From: Nostoc calcicola FACHB-3891
GTDB taxonomy: Bacteria > Cyanobacteriota > Cyanobacteriia > Cyanobacteriales > Nostocaceae
Assembly: GCF_014697355.1 (NCBI RefSeq)
Contig: NZ_JACJRQ010000032.1
Coordinates: forward strand, 1 to 64,000
Reading direction: 5' to 3'
DNA length: 64,000 nt
Shown here: in pieces, positions 18,266 through 27,756 of the stretch
Numbering within the stretch: the first letter of the stretch is position 1
How the letters are laid out: the number at the start of each line of letters is the position of its first letter
The notes under the pieces: generated by a model
Databases searched by the model: none
What the model was told of the DNA's origin: nothing
The model's input: only the letters and a program-made list of their open reading frames with translations
Position numbers and translations under genes: made by a program

Positions 18266-19576
18266 TTATTTGAGCATCAGGACTAATGCTACTACAATCA
18301 TCGCCATGAGTGTCGCTTTACCACCAGGAACCAGTGGTTGATTGATGCTATTGGAGTTTTTTTGCTGTTGACGTTGCTTCCAAGTCATTAACGCTGGGAT
18401 AACTCCACCTAGAACTGAGATGCTGAATGTTCCTGTGTAATCTAGAGCAGTAAAAAAGATGCTGGGATTGAGTGTACCGAGAGTCATGGGAGGGAAAAGA
18501 ACCAGCGAATAGAGGGGTAGGCGACTAGAAAGATCGCCCTGTGTAATGAGAAAAATATCTTTGAACAGATCCAATAATCCGTATACAAATCCAATGAATG
18601 ATGTGACGATCGCAAACTCTGAAAAAACTGATACTAGCACTCCTAACCATTCTCCCCCACCACCAGCTCGTAAAATTTGCAGTGGGTCAAAAACAGTTTT
18701 ACCGCCAGATGTGCTGTGTACCATATCAGGACTGATGCTTGCCAAAATTACAGCATTCCACACCAAGAACATGATTAGGGGAATCAAGGAACCAATGAAG
18801 ATGGACTGACGAATTTTGCGGACATCTCCTTCCAGTTGCGTCACAACCACTGGTACTATGTTTTGAAAAAACATTGCTACACACATAACTGAAACTGCAC
18901 CACCAAGCGCACTCCAGTTCTGAATTAAGAGTTGGCTACTTTTAATTTGTCCTCCTGCTAGCAATAAGAGTCCCAAGAAGGAAACAATCACAATTGCCAC
19001 AAAGGCGGTGTTTAATTTCTCAATAAACTTTTCTCGCCCAAGATACATCACGCCACCAAAGATCAGGGTGAAAGTCATTGTACCTACCCACGTAGGTAAT
19101 GAGTTTTGTAGATTCCAGAGTTTAGCGATCGCAGTTCCTAAAATCTCTCCACCTTGGGTGATGTATGCTACTAACAGAGCGTAGTGCATGAATAAATATG
19201 CACCGCTAGCAACTAGCGCTCCCACCTTCCCCAGGTTCTTTTCAACAATTCCCAACAGACCTATACTCGGACGCCCTTCTAGACGCATGGTGTTTAAAGT
19301 CACCTCTGCAATCAACAAACCTGAAACTAAAGCGTAGAGCCAAACTGCAATCAACCCAAATGTCGATGGCAAAATCCCTGATGGGAGGGTGACCGCTGGT
19401 AGGGCGAGAATCCCAGCCCCAACCGTGGTTCCCGCAATCAGCGCTGTACTACCTAATACACTACCTGGTTGATGATTGAGTTTATTTCCATCAAATTGCA
19501 GGTGAGAAAAAAACCGAGTTACTTGCTCTGAATCCTTGAGAACAGGCTTCATGAGGGTCATATTGAGTAATTGCAC
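18266..19576 (-). CDS. Aromatic amino acid permease (HAAAP family)
   Basis: 436 residues with about 11 membrane helices. The first helix carries the family motif GTTVGAGILALPAVT, as in TyrP/Mtr-type tryptophan/tyrosine carriers. It probably imports aromatic amino acids with protons; the exact substrate cannot be read from sequence. The longest frame begins at a GTG (19576) without a clear ribosome site; ATG codons at residues 6 and 9 are equally possible. Not obviously in an operon: about 150 bases separate it from the dehydratase gene upstream. Confidence 0.88.
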   Translation of the reverse strand: MQLLNMTLMKPVLKDSEQVTRFFSHLQFDGNKLNHQPGSVLGSTALIAGTTVGAGILALPAVTLPSGILPSTFGLIAVWLYALVSGLLIAEVTLNTMRLEGRPSIGLLGIVEKNLGKVGALVASGAYLFMHYALLVAYITQGGEILGTAIAKLWNLQNSLPTWVGTMTFTLIFGGVMYLGREKFIEKLNTAFVAIVIVSFLGLLLLAGGQIKSSQLLIQNWSALGGAVSVMCVAMFFQNIVPVVVTQLEGDVRKIRQSIFIGSLIPLIMFLVWNAVILASISPDMVHSTSGGKTVFDPLQILRAGGGGEWLGVLVSVFSEFAIVTSFIGFVYGLLDLFKDIFLITQGDLSSRLPLYSLVLFPPMTLGTLNPSIFFTALDYTGTFSISVLGGVIPALMTWKQRQQQKNSNSINQPLVPGGKATLMAMIVVALVLMLK

Positions 19577-19725
19577 CTAAACTAAGGGAGAAATGTTAAC
19601 ATATGTAAAGAATTTTAGCAAAAATCCCTGATTTACTGTTTTTTGGGCAAATTTTTCAGCAAGAGACGCGATAAATGAGACGCGATAAATCGCCGTCTCT
19701 ACAAGGTGTGACCAATTGAATTTCA

Positions 19726-20697
19726 TCAATACCCAGAAAACAATTTGCCAATTTGGGTTAAATCTACGTTTCCACCGCTGATGATGATACCAATCTTTGC
19801 TTGTGGTGCTGTTACTACACCTTCGAGTAAGGCGGCTGCGGCGAGTACTCCGGTGGGTTCGACTACGATTTTCAGGCGTTCCCACAAGAAAAACATGGTG
19901 CGAACAATCGCTTCTTCAGATACGGTTACCATATCATCGACGTAATGCAGCACTAGGGGGAAAGTAATTTCACCGAGGCTAGGAGTCCGGGCACCGTCTG
20001 CTATGGTATCGGGATTTTTGACGGTTTGCAGGGTTTTGCTGTGAAAGGAACGGGTGGCATCGTCGGCAAGTGTTGGTTCTGCGCCGATTACTTTACAATC
20101 AGGTAGAAGTGCTTTGGTGGCGATCGCACTACCAGAAAGTAATCCACCACCACCACAACAAACTAACAGCAAGTCCAATTCACCAACTTCTTGAATCAGT
20201 TCTAAAGCTGCTGTACCTTGTCCTGCGACTACATGGGGATGATCGTATGGTGGAATCAGTGTGAGATGGCGATCGCTTGCTAAATTTTGGGCTAATTCTT
20301 CCCGGTTTGTTGTCTGACGATTGTACAAAATTACCTCTGCACCATAACTGCGAGTGGCAGTTTGTTTGACAGCCGGTGCATCGTCAGGCATGACAATGGT
20401 GGCGGGAATATTTAGTAGTTGTCCAGCTAAGGCGATCGCTTGGGCATGATTTCCCGATGAATAAGCGATAACACCTGTTTGTTTTTGTGCTACTGATAGT
20501 TGCGTTAAGGCGTTGTATGCACCTCGAAATTTAAATGAACCGGTGCGTTGAAAATTTTCGCACTTAAAGAACACTTGGCTATTAGTGCGATCGTTAACAA
20601 TTCTAGAAGTCAGCACGGGTGTACGGTGGGCAATTCCCAAAAGTCGCCCTTGTGCTGCTTGGACATCATTTATGGTAACTAAGTTATGCTTCAGCAT
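19726..20697 (-). CDS. PLP-dependent threonine/serine dehydratase-like protein
   Basis: 323 residues from the ATG at 20697; the longer start at 20778 would run into the upstream GNAT gene. Fold-type II PLP enzyme: the Schiff-base lysine sits in GSFKFRGAYNAL, the phosphate loop is CCGGGGLLSG, and SSGNHAQAIAL is typical of threonine dehydratase and serine racemase. It lacks the C-terminal ACT regulatory domain of biosynthetic IlvA, so a catabolic dehydratase or racemase is likely. The gene follows the GNAT gene by about 34 bases and may share its transcript. Confidence 0.85.
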   Translation of the reverse strand: MLKHNLVTINDVQAAQGRLLGIAHRTPVLTSRIVNDRTNSQVFFKCENFQRTGSFKFRGAYNALTQLSVAQKQTGVIAYSSGNHAQAIALAGQLLNIPATIVMPDDAPAVKQTATRSYGAEVILYNRQTTNREELAQNLASDRHLTLIPPYDHPHVVAGQGTAALELIQEVGELDLLLVCCGGGGLLSGSAIATKALLPDCKVIGAEPTLADDATRSFHSKTLQTVKNPDTIADGARTPSLGEITFPLVLHYVDDMVTVSEEAIVRTMFFLWERLKIVVEPTGVLAAAALLEGVVTAPQAKIGIIISGGNVDLTQIGKLFSGY

Positions 20698-20731
20698 CGA
20701 CGGCAGTATTAAAGATTGTTGCTCTTTATTG

Positions 20732-21568
20732 TCAGACGAAGGAGTAATTATGCCAATCGCCCACTTGCTGGTAACCAATTTCCTGATATATATGATTGGA
20801 TGTTGGGTTTGCCAAATCTGTAAATAAAAAGCACAATTTATTTCCTCGATCTAGTAAAGTCTGACTTAAAGCTGCCACACAAACACTAGCGTAGCCTCTA
20901 CGGCGATACTCTGGCGGTGTGTAAACTATACTAATCCGCGCACCATTGGGCGTGTTTCCAACATGACAAGCTATTGAAACTGGTACTTCATCCTGCCAAA
21001 GGTAAGCAGTACCTTGGTGCAAAACTCGTTGAACCCAGCGTTCTGCATTTGATTCAATCTCGCCCAAAGCTTCTAAAGAAAAGCTTTCATACCAATTTTT
21101 CAAAAGTTCTCGGTCTTTGTCTGTAGCTAGACGTAAATAACCTGCAACTTGAGAAATTGGTTTTACTTTTTCTAATTGGAAGATACGCAAGGCTAGTTTT
21201 AACTGGTAGGATTGACCAGTTAGCGAATGCCACGCCAGAATAAAGGCTTGTGCTTCATTTGTGGGAGCATTTACTCCTGGTAGTGATGGGTAGGAGATAG
21301 ATAAATCTTGGGCGAGTAATTCTACTGCTTGAAAATCTTTTATTTGTGAGAGTAGCAATAGTCTAGGTGGTGTTCTCATGGCTACAGCTACAATATCTCC
21401 ATTTTCCTCCACTGTTGCCAAATAAGGCTTTTCGTCATAGTGGTCAGGATTTTCAATCAAGGTATGGCTAATTCCCAACAGTAAGTTATGCATTGCTTCC
21501 TGATTCAGCAAGTAGTCTTTCACTCTGGCATAAAATTCAGTAGCATTTTGAAATCGATAAACTTTCAT
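20732..21568 (-). CDS. GNAT family N-acetyltransferase
   Basis: 278 residues from the ATG at 21568, which has a well-placed GAGGGA; a longer ATG at 21595 would overlap the upstream gene by 17 bases. The C-terminal half holds a GNAT fold with the acetyl-CoA motif YTPPEYRRRGYASVCVAALSQ and ending FTDLANPTSNHIYQEIGY. The N-terminal half (about 130 residues) is divergent, as in two-part GNAT proteins. Substrate unknown. It sits between an AAA ATPase gene and a dehydratase gene in a close minus-strand run. Confidence 0.85.
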   Translation of the reverse strand: MKVYRFQNATEFYARVKDYLLNQEAMHNLLLGISHTLIENPDHYDEKPYLATVEENGDIVAVAMRTPPRLLLLSQIKDFQAVELLAQDLSISYPSLPGVNAPTNEAQAFILAWHSLTGQSYQLKLALRIFQLEKVKPISQVAGYLRLATDKDRELLKNWYESFSLEALGEIESNAERWVQRVLHQGTAYLWQDEVPVSIACHVGNTPNGARISIVYTPPEYRRRGYASVCVAALSQTLLDRGNKLCFLFTDLANPTSNHIYQEIGYQQVGDWHNYSFV

Positions 21569-21578
21569 TCTAGTTCCC

Positions 21579-22799
21579 TCAGCCTTCACTACCAATAGTT
21601 GTGCTGCTCATTTGTTCTCGCAAAACTGCAACTTGAGAAAGCATAATTTTCTCCATCGCCCCAGTTTCTAAAGTTACCATCCAGCGAATCATCGATGATA
21701 GAAATAGTTCTTTGAGATATGCAAAAGAAAAGCCATCTGTTAATGCAATTATCTGATTTATAGCTTCGTCAGATAACTGCATTGCAGTTTTTAATTTCTG
21801 ATTCCACAACGTTATATAAGCTTCTCTAGCTACAATATCCGGCAATTCAAAGTGATATTTGCGGTCAAAGCGGCTGGGGCGATCGCTAATTGCTGAATCT
21901 AAATTTTCTGGATGGTTTGTAGTTGCAATGGTGATAATTCCTTCGTTCAAGGCGAAGCCGTCCAATTCATTTAAAAAGAAAGAGCGATTTTCTTCAGTCA
22001 ACAGAGAATCGATATCTTCTAGTACCAAAATACAAGGTGCTGATTGTCTAGCTTGTTTGAATACTTTGCGAATATTTTCGCTATCAGTATCATACTCAGA
22101 CTTAAAGCTTTTCACATACAAGCAAGGCTGTTGCATTTGATTAATCAATGCTTTTACTGTGTGGGTTTTGCCATTTCCTGGCGAACCAATGAACAAAATA
22201 CCCCGCTTCCAAGGTACGCTATAAGCTGCGTAAGTTTCGCGGGATGCAAAGAATGTATTCAGGTCATCCTGAATATCTTGCTTGAGATTACCCTGCAAAA
22301 TCAAGTTATTAAAAGTAGCACCTTTAATTGATTGAAATAAATCTTGATTTTTGTCCCAATAACCATCTTCAAAGACTAAAACCTCGTCACGGATTTCAGA
22401 GTTCCAATCACAAACTGCAACAAAAAAGTCTTCAGCTATTTCTTTCTTATCAGCCAAAATCCAGTAATATCGAGTTTTACAATAACCTTCTTGCCAACTC
22501 ATTAAGAGGATATCAAGTTTTTGCCCTTGCCATGTAACTTCAAAACTGGCATTTTCGGTATAATTGTAAATTTCTTGTTCCATTCCATCCCAGCTAGTAA
22601 TTATCTGGTTGTGGATAAAGATATTCTGTTGGAGAGTACAGAGATTTACCTCGGCATACCTCTCTAAATTAAATGTAGAATCGTTTCCCTCTACCAGTCC
22701 TTTATGGGGATAAATTGCGGCTAATTCCTGACTGATATGGTAGGCGATGGCATTATTCGGTAGACTAAGTGCTTCTGTAATCAATTGTTGAATTTTCAC
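21579..22799 (-). CDS. AAA family ATPase
   Basis: 406 residues. The C-terminal half is an AAA domain: Walker A GSPGNGKTH near residue 205, Walker B ILVLEDIDSLL, sensor-1 ATTNHPENLD and arginine finger region SDRPSRFDRK. The N-terminal 190 residues are a separate domain with no family I can name. Proteins of this build act as remodelling or unfolding machines; the client is unknown. It stops 10 bases before the GNAT start and likely heads a three-gene transcript. Confidence 0.88.
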   Translation of the reverse strand: MKIQQLITEALSLPNNAIAYHISQELAAIYPHKGLVEGNDSTFNLERYAEVNLCTLQQNIFIHNQIITSWDGMEQEIYNYTENASFEVTWQGQKLDILLMSWQEGYCKTRYYWILADKKEIAEDFFVAVCDWNSEIRDEVLVFEDGYWDKNQDLFQSIKGATFNNLILQGNLKQDIQDDLNTFFASRETYAAYSVPWKRGILFIGSPGNGKTHTVKALINQMQQPCLYVKSFKSEYDTDSENIRKVFKQARQSAPCILVLEDIDSLLTEENRSFFLNELDGFALNEGIITIATTNHPENLDSAISDRPSRFDRKYHFELPDIVAREAYITLWNQKLKTAMQLSDEAINQIIALTDGFSFAYLKELFLSSMIRWMVTLETGAMEKIMLSQVAVLREQMSSTTIGSEG

Positions 22800-22914
22800 A
22801 GTTATTTTTGCCTGATAGGTTATATTATTGAATCTTCACATTGAAGTTTAGCTACAAGACATCTCGGATTAATTCCAGATAAATACAGCAGAATTCAGAA
22901 TTCAGAATATAACC

Positions 22915-23018
22915 CAATACAGTTCAGTATGAGCAACAAAACCCTCATGTAGAGACGCGATTCATTGCGTCTGAAAGACCAATATTCTACGCCAATAACC
23001 CTTAACCCAAGCGTATTG
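22915..23018. mobile_element. 104-bp MITE, family A divergent copy, with 10-bp target duplication
   Basis: Ends CAATACAGTTCAG and GCGTATTG match the family A ends at 7185 and 52667 (the right end reads CAATACGCTTGGGTTAAG on the other strand). GAATATAACC flanks both sides (22905-22914 and 23019-23028), a perfect 10-bp duplication. It separates two AAA ATPase genes. Confidence 0.8.
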
Positions 23019-23088
23019 GAATATAACCCACATCTAAAAACGTCGAAACGTGGGTTTCTGTTACCTGTTCCCTTTGAATGGTTGATAG

Positions 23089-24291
23089 TTACACAAATAA
23101 TTGCGTAAACTCATACATTAAATCCACCCTGCCTTTACGCAACATGGCTGGATCTAATCTTTCAGTAGTGTTGCAAGTCATTAAGACAACTAAGCGTTGC
23201 TGCATCTGAATACCAGAGTCATCAATTACACTCTGATACAAAGTGCCATCTAGCAAACTCAGAATGTGTTCGGTTTTGTTATTGTATTGCGCTACTTCAG
23301 ATGCACGATTTTGGGCTAAATTATCAGCTTCGTTAATTACGATACAAATTCGCTCTAAGTAAGTGGGTGGGACAAAGTTGGCGATCGCATCATGATCTAA
23401 AATGAAAATGACAAAACCTAAAGGTATGAGAATTTCTTTTGCTACTGCTTGTGTCCAAGCCGTTTTACCAGTCCCCGGTTCTCCATGTACAACAACTGCT
23501 AACTGATTTTGGTTGAGAATTGCTTGCTGTACAGAATCAGTAAAGTTTTGGATATCTGCTGGAAATGTGCGAATGGGAAATTGACTGTGAACTTTGCCGA
23601 CACGACTTTGATATCCACTCAGCATAACTGCTAAGTCGTAAGTTGCTTTGTTAATTAATGGCGCTAAATTTCTCGCCATTAAAGTATATTGTCGTCGCCC
23701 GCGATCGTAAGGATCAATTTGCAACCAAACGTCATATTGAGACCAGTACGCATAAACAGTATTGATTACATCTAACCGTTCCCAGCTAAAAAACCTTTCT
23801 ACAGGAAAGTAAAAATCTCTTTCTGAGTAATATTGGGTAATAATATCAGGACGAGCCAACAAATGTAAAACTCGTAATATGGTAATTTCTTGCAATCGGT
23901 TAAGAACGTAATCAATGGGAATACTGCTGCGACTGACAAATTGGACGATGGGCGTTTCGGTACTCAAAACATCTTTGTAGCGATGGTCTGGTGATTGAGG
24001 ATCTGGTGTAATATAATTCCAAAATTTTTCAATTTCGTAACGCGTATTATCCGATACAACACTTAATAAATTTGCCCACCAAGCATAATTATTTCGCCCC
24101 AAAATATCAGCGACATTACTCGCTAAATTCAAGCTTTTTTGAGTTAATTCCCGTGAATCATGAGATAATAAATGCCAGAAAAAGCCCAAGTCTAATTCTC
24201 GGTGAAACGGCCGCCAACCGCTAGCAAGTAAGCTTTGACGAGTATTATTCGCAGGAGTGCCATCATTACTTCTATAATAGTCAAAATCCAT
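23089..24291 (-). CDS. AAA family ATPase
   Basis: 400 residues. An N-terminal helical region of about 240 residues, not recognised, precedes an AAA domain with Walker A GEPGTGKTAW, Walker B CIVINEADNL, sensor LVVLMTCNTTERLDPAML and an arginine in RKGRVDLMYEF. It is different in sequence from the AAA gene downstream (21579-22799), from which a MITE-bearing 289-bp gap separates it. Function unknown; the pair may act together, which is inference from order alone. Confidence 0.87.
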   Translation of the reverse strand: MDFDYYRSNDGTPANNTRQSLLASGWRPFHRELDLGFFWHLLSHDSRELTQKSLNLASNVADILGRNNYAWWANLLSVVSDNTRYEIEKFWNYITPDPQSPDHRYKDVLSTETPIVQFVSRSSIPIDYVLNRLQEITILRVLHLLARPDIITQYYSERDFYFPVERFFSWERLDVINTVYAYWSQYDVWLQIDPYDRGRRQYTLMARNLAPLINKATYDLAVMLSGYQSRVGKVHSQFPIRTFPADIQNFTDSVQQAILNQNQLAVVVHGEPGTGKTAWTQAVAKEILIPLGFVIFILDHDAIANFVPPTYLERICIVINEADNLAQNRASEVAQYNNKTEHILSLLDGTLYQSVIDDSGIQMQQRLVVLMTCNTTERLDPAMLRKGRVDLMYEFTQLFV

Positions 24292-24570
24292 ATTTATCTA
24301 GTTATTTAGCGTTATCGAGTTATTCTGTGGTGAACTAGGAGATTTTGAAAAACTTCTCTCGTAATATCAACTAATTGCATACAAATGTTAAGTTTATTTT
24401 CACCGTGCTGTACTGGCTAGCAAGTCTTCTTAATCTAACTCATCTTTTATGTATTACACTATAATACATCATGAATGCCTGTGTCAAATTAATTTACCAA
24501 GCAATTGGTCAGTGGGAGTTTACTTTTAGATTTTGATATACCTGGTGTGCCATTTATAGCCTTTCCTGTT

Positions 24571-24801
24571 TTAGTCAGGTACACTATGAGCGTCAATCTC
24601 TCGATGCCGCTTACGCCTGGTTTTAACTAATCCAAATAGCTTTTGATGTTCTACAAGATAAGGAACAGGCTCATGTGCATCACCACGTAGAATTTCAGCA
24701 CCTTCACGATTCACTACTACAGGTTCACGGCTGCTAATTGCCTCTTCATAAATTTTGTCAAAATTATTGCACGCTTCAGTGTAGTTGATTTGGTAAGGCA
24801 T
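24571..24801 (-). CDS. Phd/YefM-like antitoxin N-terminus with unusual tail
   Basis: 76 residues. The first 37 follow the Phd/YefM pattern (NYTEACNNFDKIYEEAISSR then PVVVNREGAE), the part that dimerises and binds the promoter. After REGAE the usual hydrophobic segment is replaced by ILRGDAHEPVPYLVEHQ and a basic tail, KTRRKRHREIDAH. I do not recognise this tail. No toxin gene follows, so it may be a solitary regulator or a rearranged remnant. Confidence 0.6.
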   Translation of the reverse strand: MPYQINYTEACNNFDKIYEEAISSREPVVVNREGAEILRGDAHEPVPYLVEHQKLFGLVKTRRKRHREIDAHSVPD

Positions 24802-24845
24802 TTTTTAGTTCTCAATTTATGTATTATTCTGTGCTAACCACTTGA

Positions 24846-25142
24846 CTAGAGAGATGTTTCGGCTTTAATTTCTTGAATTATAGTTAAAATTTCCTCTTTC
24901 GATTCGATGTGCCTTGCTAGAACTTCAGCTGTTGATTCAAGTACTCGCTCAGAAAATACTTTAGCTAAATCTTGGCGCAAACTCTGTCCAATGTAAAACT
25001 TCAGTAATGCTTCAAGTGTCATATCTCGATTAGCTGCAATTTTTTTGAGCGATTCCAATGTATCGGTTGGTATTTTTATGGATACTGTTTCTGTCGGACG
25101 GGGTTTTAAGTGTAGTTCGAGTTCTTCATTAGGCTTATTCAT
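24846..25142 (-). CDS. Ribbon-helix-helix-like antitoxin or regulator
   Basis: 98 residues. The segment ETVSIKIPTDTLESLKKIA followed by RDMTLEALLKFYIGQSLRQD fits the beta-strand plus two-helix RHH/BrnA-like DNA-binding core used by many antitoxins. A helical C-terminus follows. It lies 44 bases upstream of the Phd-like gene on the same strand. No recognisable toxin is next to it; the divergent neighbour is a dynamin-like gene. Confidence 0.6.
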   Translation of the reverse strand: MNKPNEELELHLKPRPTETVSIKIPTDTLESLKKIAANRDMTLEALLKFYIGQSLRQDLAKVFSERVLESTAEVLARHIESKEEILTIIQEIKAETSL

Positions 25143-25290
25143 ATAACTTTCTATGCGAGTAACTGGATGATTTGTTAGTTAAGGAATGGAGTGCGATCGC
25201 CTTTAGTCTATCAGTGTAATCACTGAGGCAAATGTTTTGATTAGTAATTTAAGCTGTACGTGCTTTAACTAATCTTTTCCTTACACAATT

Positions 25291-27654
25291 ATGTCCTCTG
25301 AACAGTTCCAAGCAGCGCACGACAGCATCTACAATACTGGCACTGATCTTTTACGCTACCTTCAAGAAATTCGTCAAGGTCGTCTCAATGAAGGAGATGA
25401 TACTAAAGGTTTGCAGAGTGTTGAAGATAATATTAACAAAGCCCTACATGACTTGAAAGAGAAAAAGTATCAGGTAGCTGTGATTGCGGCTATGAAAGCT
25501 GGCAAGAGTACCTTTTTAAATGCCGTGATTGGTGCTGATGTTCTGGCGAGTGAGACAGCTGCATGTACAATCTGCCGTACAGATGTTCGACATATTCCAT
25601 CTGGGCAAATCCCAAGACTTTTGGAATACCGAGAGGGACAAAGACGGCCTGTTGTTCTTGCTGAAGGTGATGCTGGAGAAATTCAACAAAAATTTCTAGT
25701 GCGTACCCGTGAGATTCGGGAAAAAGATAATCCTGACAATACTATAAGCTTTGAGATCGAGTATCCTATCGAAGCCATTAGCGGACTTTCTTCCCTTGCT
25801 GGTTTTACTTTAGTTGACACTCCTGGTCCCAATGAGTGGGAATCTAGCAATTTCAATGTAAAACTCAAGCAAACTACACTAGAAGCGCTGCGAGACTGCA
25901 ATGCAATTTTGTTTGTTTTAAATTACGCTTCTTACAAAGATAATGCTATCTCAGATTTATTTAAGGATGTTATAGAAAATCGTAAGGAAATTTTAGCTGA
26001 GAACACAGGTAAGATTTACTTCATCCTTAATAAAGTCGATCAAAAGACAGAAAAAGACAGAGAAATTGCTGATGTCATAGAAGACTTGAAACGAGAATTA
26101 ACTACCTTTGGCTTTCCAAATCCAATTATCTATTCTGCAAGTTCTAGACAAGGACTTTTAGCAAAACTGATCGAACAAAACAAAGCGACTGAAAGCCAGA
26201 AAAAGGACTTCAAACAGTTTTTTAGTGCTAGGTATGCCATAGAAGATGAAGAAGGCAACCAAATTATACCTGCACCACACAAAATTGCACCAAAAGCTTT
26301 AGAAGATAGTGGTTTACCTATTATTCAAAAAATAGTTATTGAAACCATCACTCAAAATGCTGGTTGGAATCTTCTGAGTGATGCATTGGCAAAACTGGAT
26401 AACGCAGCAAAGGCAATTGAAAATTCTTTAAATACACAATTTAGTGGTTGGGATATAACAATTGAATCCCTGAAAATAAAAGTAGAGGATTACCGGAAAC
26501 ATTCTGAATTTGCTAAAAGCAAGGTTGCAAATGTAAAAAAGTCTGTAGAACAGCAAAAAGAAATACTAATAAAGGGTTTTATCCAAGGAGTTAGCATATT
26601 TGCTTACGAAGCAAAAGATAAAATCCAAAATGAAATTGATCGTATTGCTCAGACCAGGGTTGGCAAATGCACAAAACACAATATTAAACAGTCTGATAAT
26701 TTACAAACTCACGTACATAAAGATGTTGACTGGTTTGCTATTGCTGGAGAAATAGGTGGAACAATGCTAGAGTTGATTCCTGGGATAGGCAAAGTTTTAG
26801 GAAAAGGACTTAAAACAGTACTGAAAACACGCAACTCTTTGCTAGACAGCATGAAGCAATCTGTTCCAGACTCATTAAATATTTATGATTCTGGATATCA
26901 AAATTCCTTCGAGATATCAGACTCATATATTATTAGAGCAAAAACTAGAGCGGAAGCTCAAAGAATTAGCAGCACCATTAATGATTTTTGCGCTCCTCAT
27001 ATTCAAAGCTGGTGGCTAGACACTCAAGATAAGCTAGTTAGGGATGGAACAAAAATAAGAGAAGCTTTAGTTAAAAAAATACAAGAAGATATCCAACAGG
27101 TATCAAATGAACTTTCTCAATATCTTGGTCAATCTTTGAACGTTCATATAAATATAAATGATATTCAGTTTCCTACTTTCGATTTTCAAAAAATAGATGC
27201 AAAAATTGAATACCAGCAAAAGGTATTTACTCGCACACGAAAAGAAGCAAAAAAAGACAGTAGTTGCTGTAAATCAGATAAAGTCTATTATGTAGACGTT
27301 TCATACCAAGATAAGCATGAATTTTACGAAATTGATTTACGTCAAACAGCAAAACAAATTAAGCAGAAGATAGATGAGCAAGTTTCAAAAAATCAACAGC
27401 TTTTACAGCGAGTCATCGAAAAACAAATAGAGGAAGATTTTAGAAGTGCAGAACAGCAAATCAATGACTTTATTAAAATGTTTCAAGATGATTTTGACCG
27501 CTTGCTGAAAGAACGCAATACTAAAGAATCCGAAGCCGAAAAGATTCGTGAAATTCTTAATATTCACAAAGATAAACTCAATAAATACCTGCTTAAATTA
27601 ACTGCTATTCGAGTATCTTTGAATAGTTGGAAGCCATTACAAACAGTTAAATAG
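25291..27654 (+). CDS. Bacterial dynamin-like GTPase
   Basis: 787 residues. GTPase domain in the first 350: P-loop AAMKAGKST (residues 66-74), switch threonine region TAACTI, DTPGPNE (G3) near 176 and NKVD (G4) at 247-250. Long helices and coiled coils with a hydrophobic patch near 495-520 (GEIGGTMLELIPGIGKVLGK) follow, as expected of the assembly stalk and membrane paddle. A CC pair near residue 655 is unusual. Bacterial dynamins remodel or protect membranes and some defend against phage; here the role is inference. Divergent from antitoxin-like genes; a strong bidirectional terminator follows. Confidence 0.85.
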   Translation: MSSEQFQAAHDSIYNTGTDLLRYLQEIRQGRLNEGDDTKGLQSVEDNINKALHDLKEKKYQVAVIAAMKAGKSTFLNAVIGADVLASETAACTICRTDVRHIPSGQIPRLLEYREGQRRPVVLAEGDAGEIQQKFLVRTREIREKDNPDNTISFEIEYPIEAISGLSSLAGFTLVDTPGPNEWESSNFNVKLKQTTLEALRDCNAILFVLNYASYKDNAISDLFKDVIENRKEILAENTGKIYFILNKVDQKTEKDREIADVIEDLKRELTTFGFPNPIIYSASSRQGLLAKLIEQNKATESQKKDFKQFFSARYAIEDEEGNQIIPAPHKIAPKALEDSGLPIIQKIVIETITQNAGWNLLSDALAKLDNAAKAIENSLNTQFSGWDITIESLKIKVEDYRKHSEFAKSKVANVKKSVEQQKEILIKGFIQGVSIFAYEAKDKIQNEIDRIAQTRVGKCTKHNIKQSDNLQTHVHKDVDWFAIAGEIGGTMLELIPGIGKVLGKGLKTVLKTRNSLLDSMKQSVPDSLNIYDSGYQNSFEISDSYIIRAKTRAEAQRISSTINDFCAPHIQSWWLDTQDKLVRDGTKIREALVKKIQEDIQQVSNELSQYLGQSLNVHININDIQFPTFDFQKIDAKIEYQQKVFTRTRKEAKKDSSCCKSDKVYYVDVSYQDKHEFYEIDLRQTAKQIKQKIDEQVSKNQQLLQRVIEKQIEEDFRSAEQQINDFIKMFQDDFDRLLKERNTKESEAEKIREILNIHKDKLNKYLLKLTAIRVSLNSWKPLQTVK

Positions 27655-27680
27655 ACATTTGACTTTTCTAACCTAGACAG

Positions 27681-27728
27681 ACTAACAAAGCTTTACCTCA
27701 TAAGCCCACGCAGGTGGGCTTTGTTAGT
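27681..27728. terminator. Bidirectional intrinsic terminator
   Basis: Inner stem AAGCCCAC/GTGGGCTT (27702-27721) within a larger pairing ACTAACAAAG/CTTTGTTAGT (27681-27690 with 27719-27728). It lies between convergent genes. Confidence 0.75.
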
Positions 27729-27756
27729 ACAGTCTCAGAATTTTATTATCAAGGCT

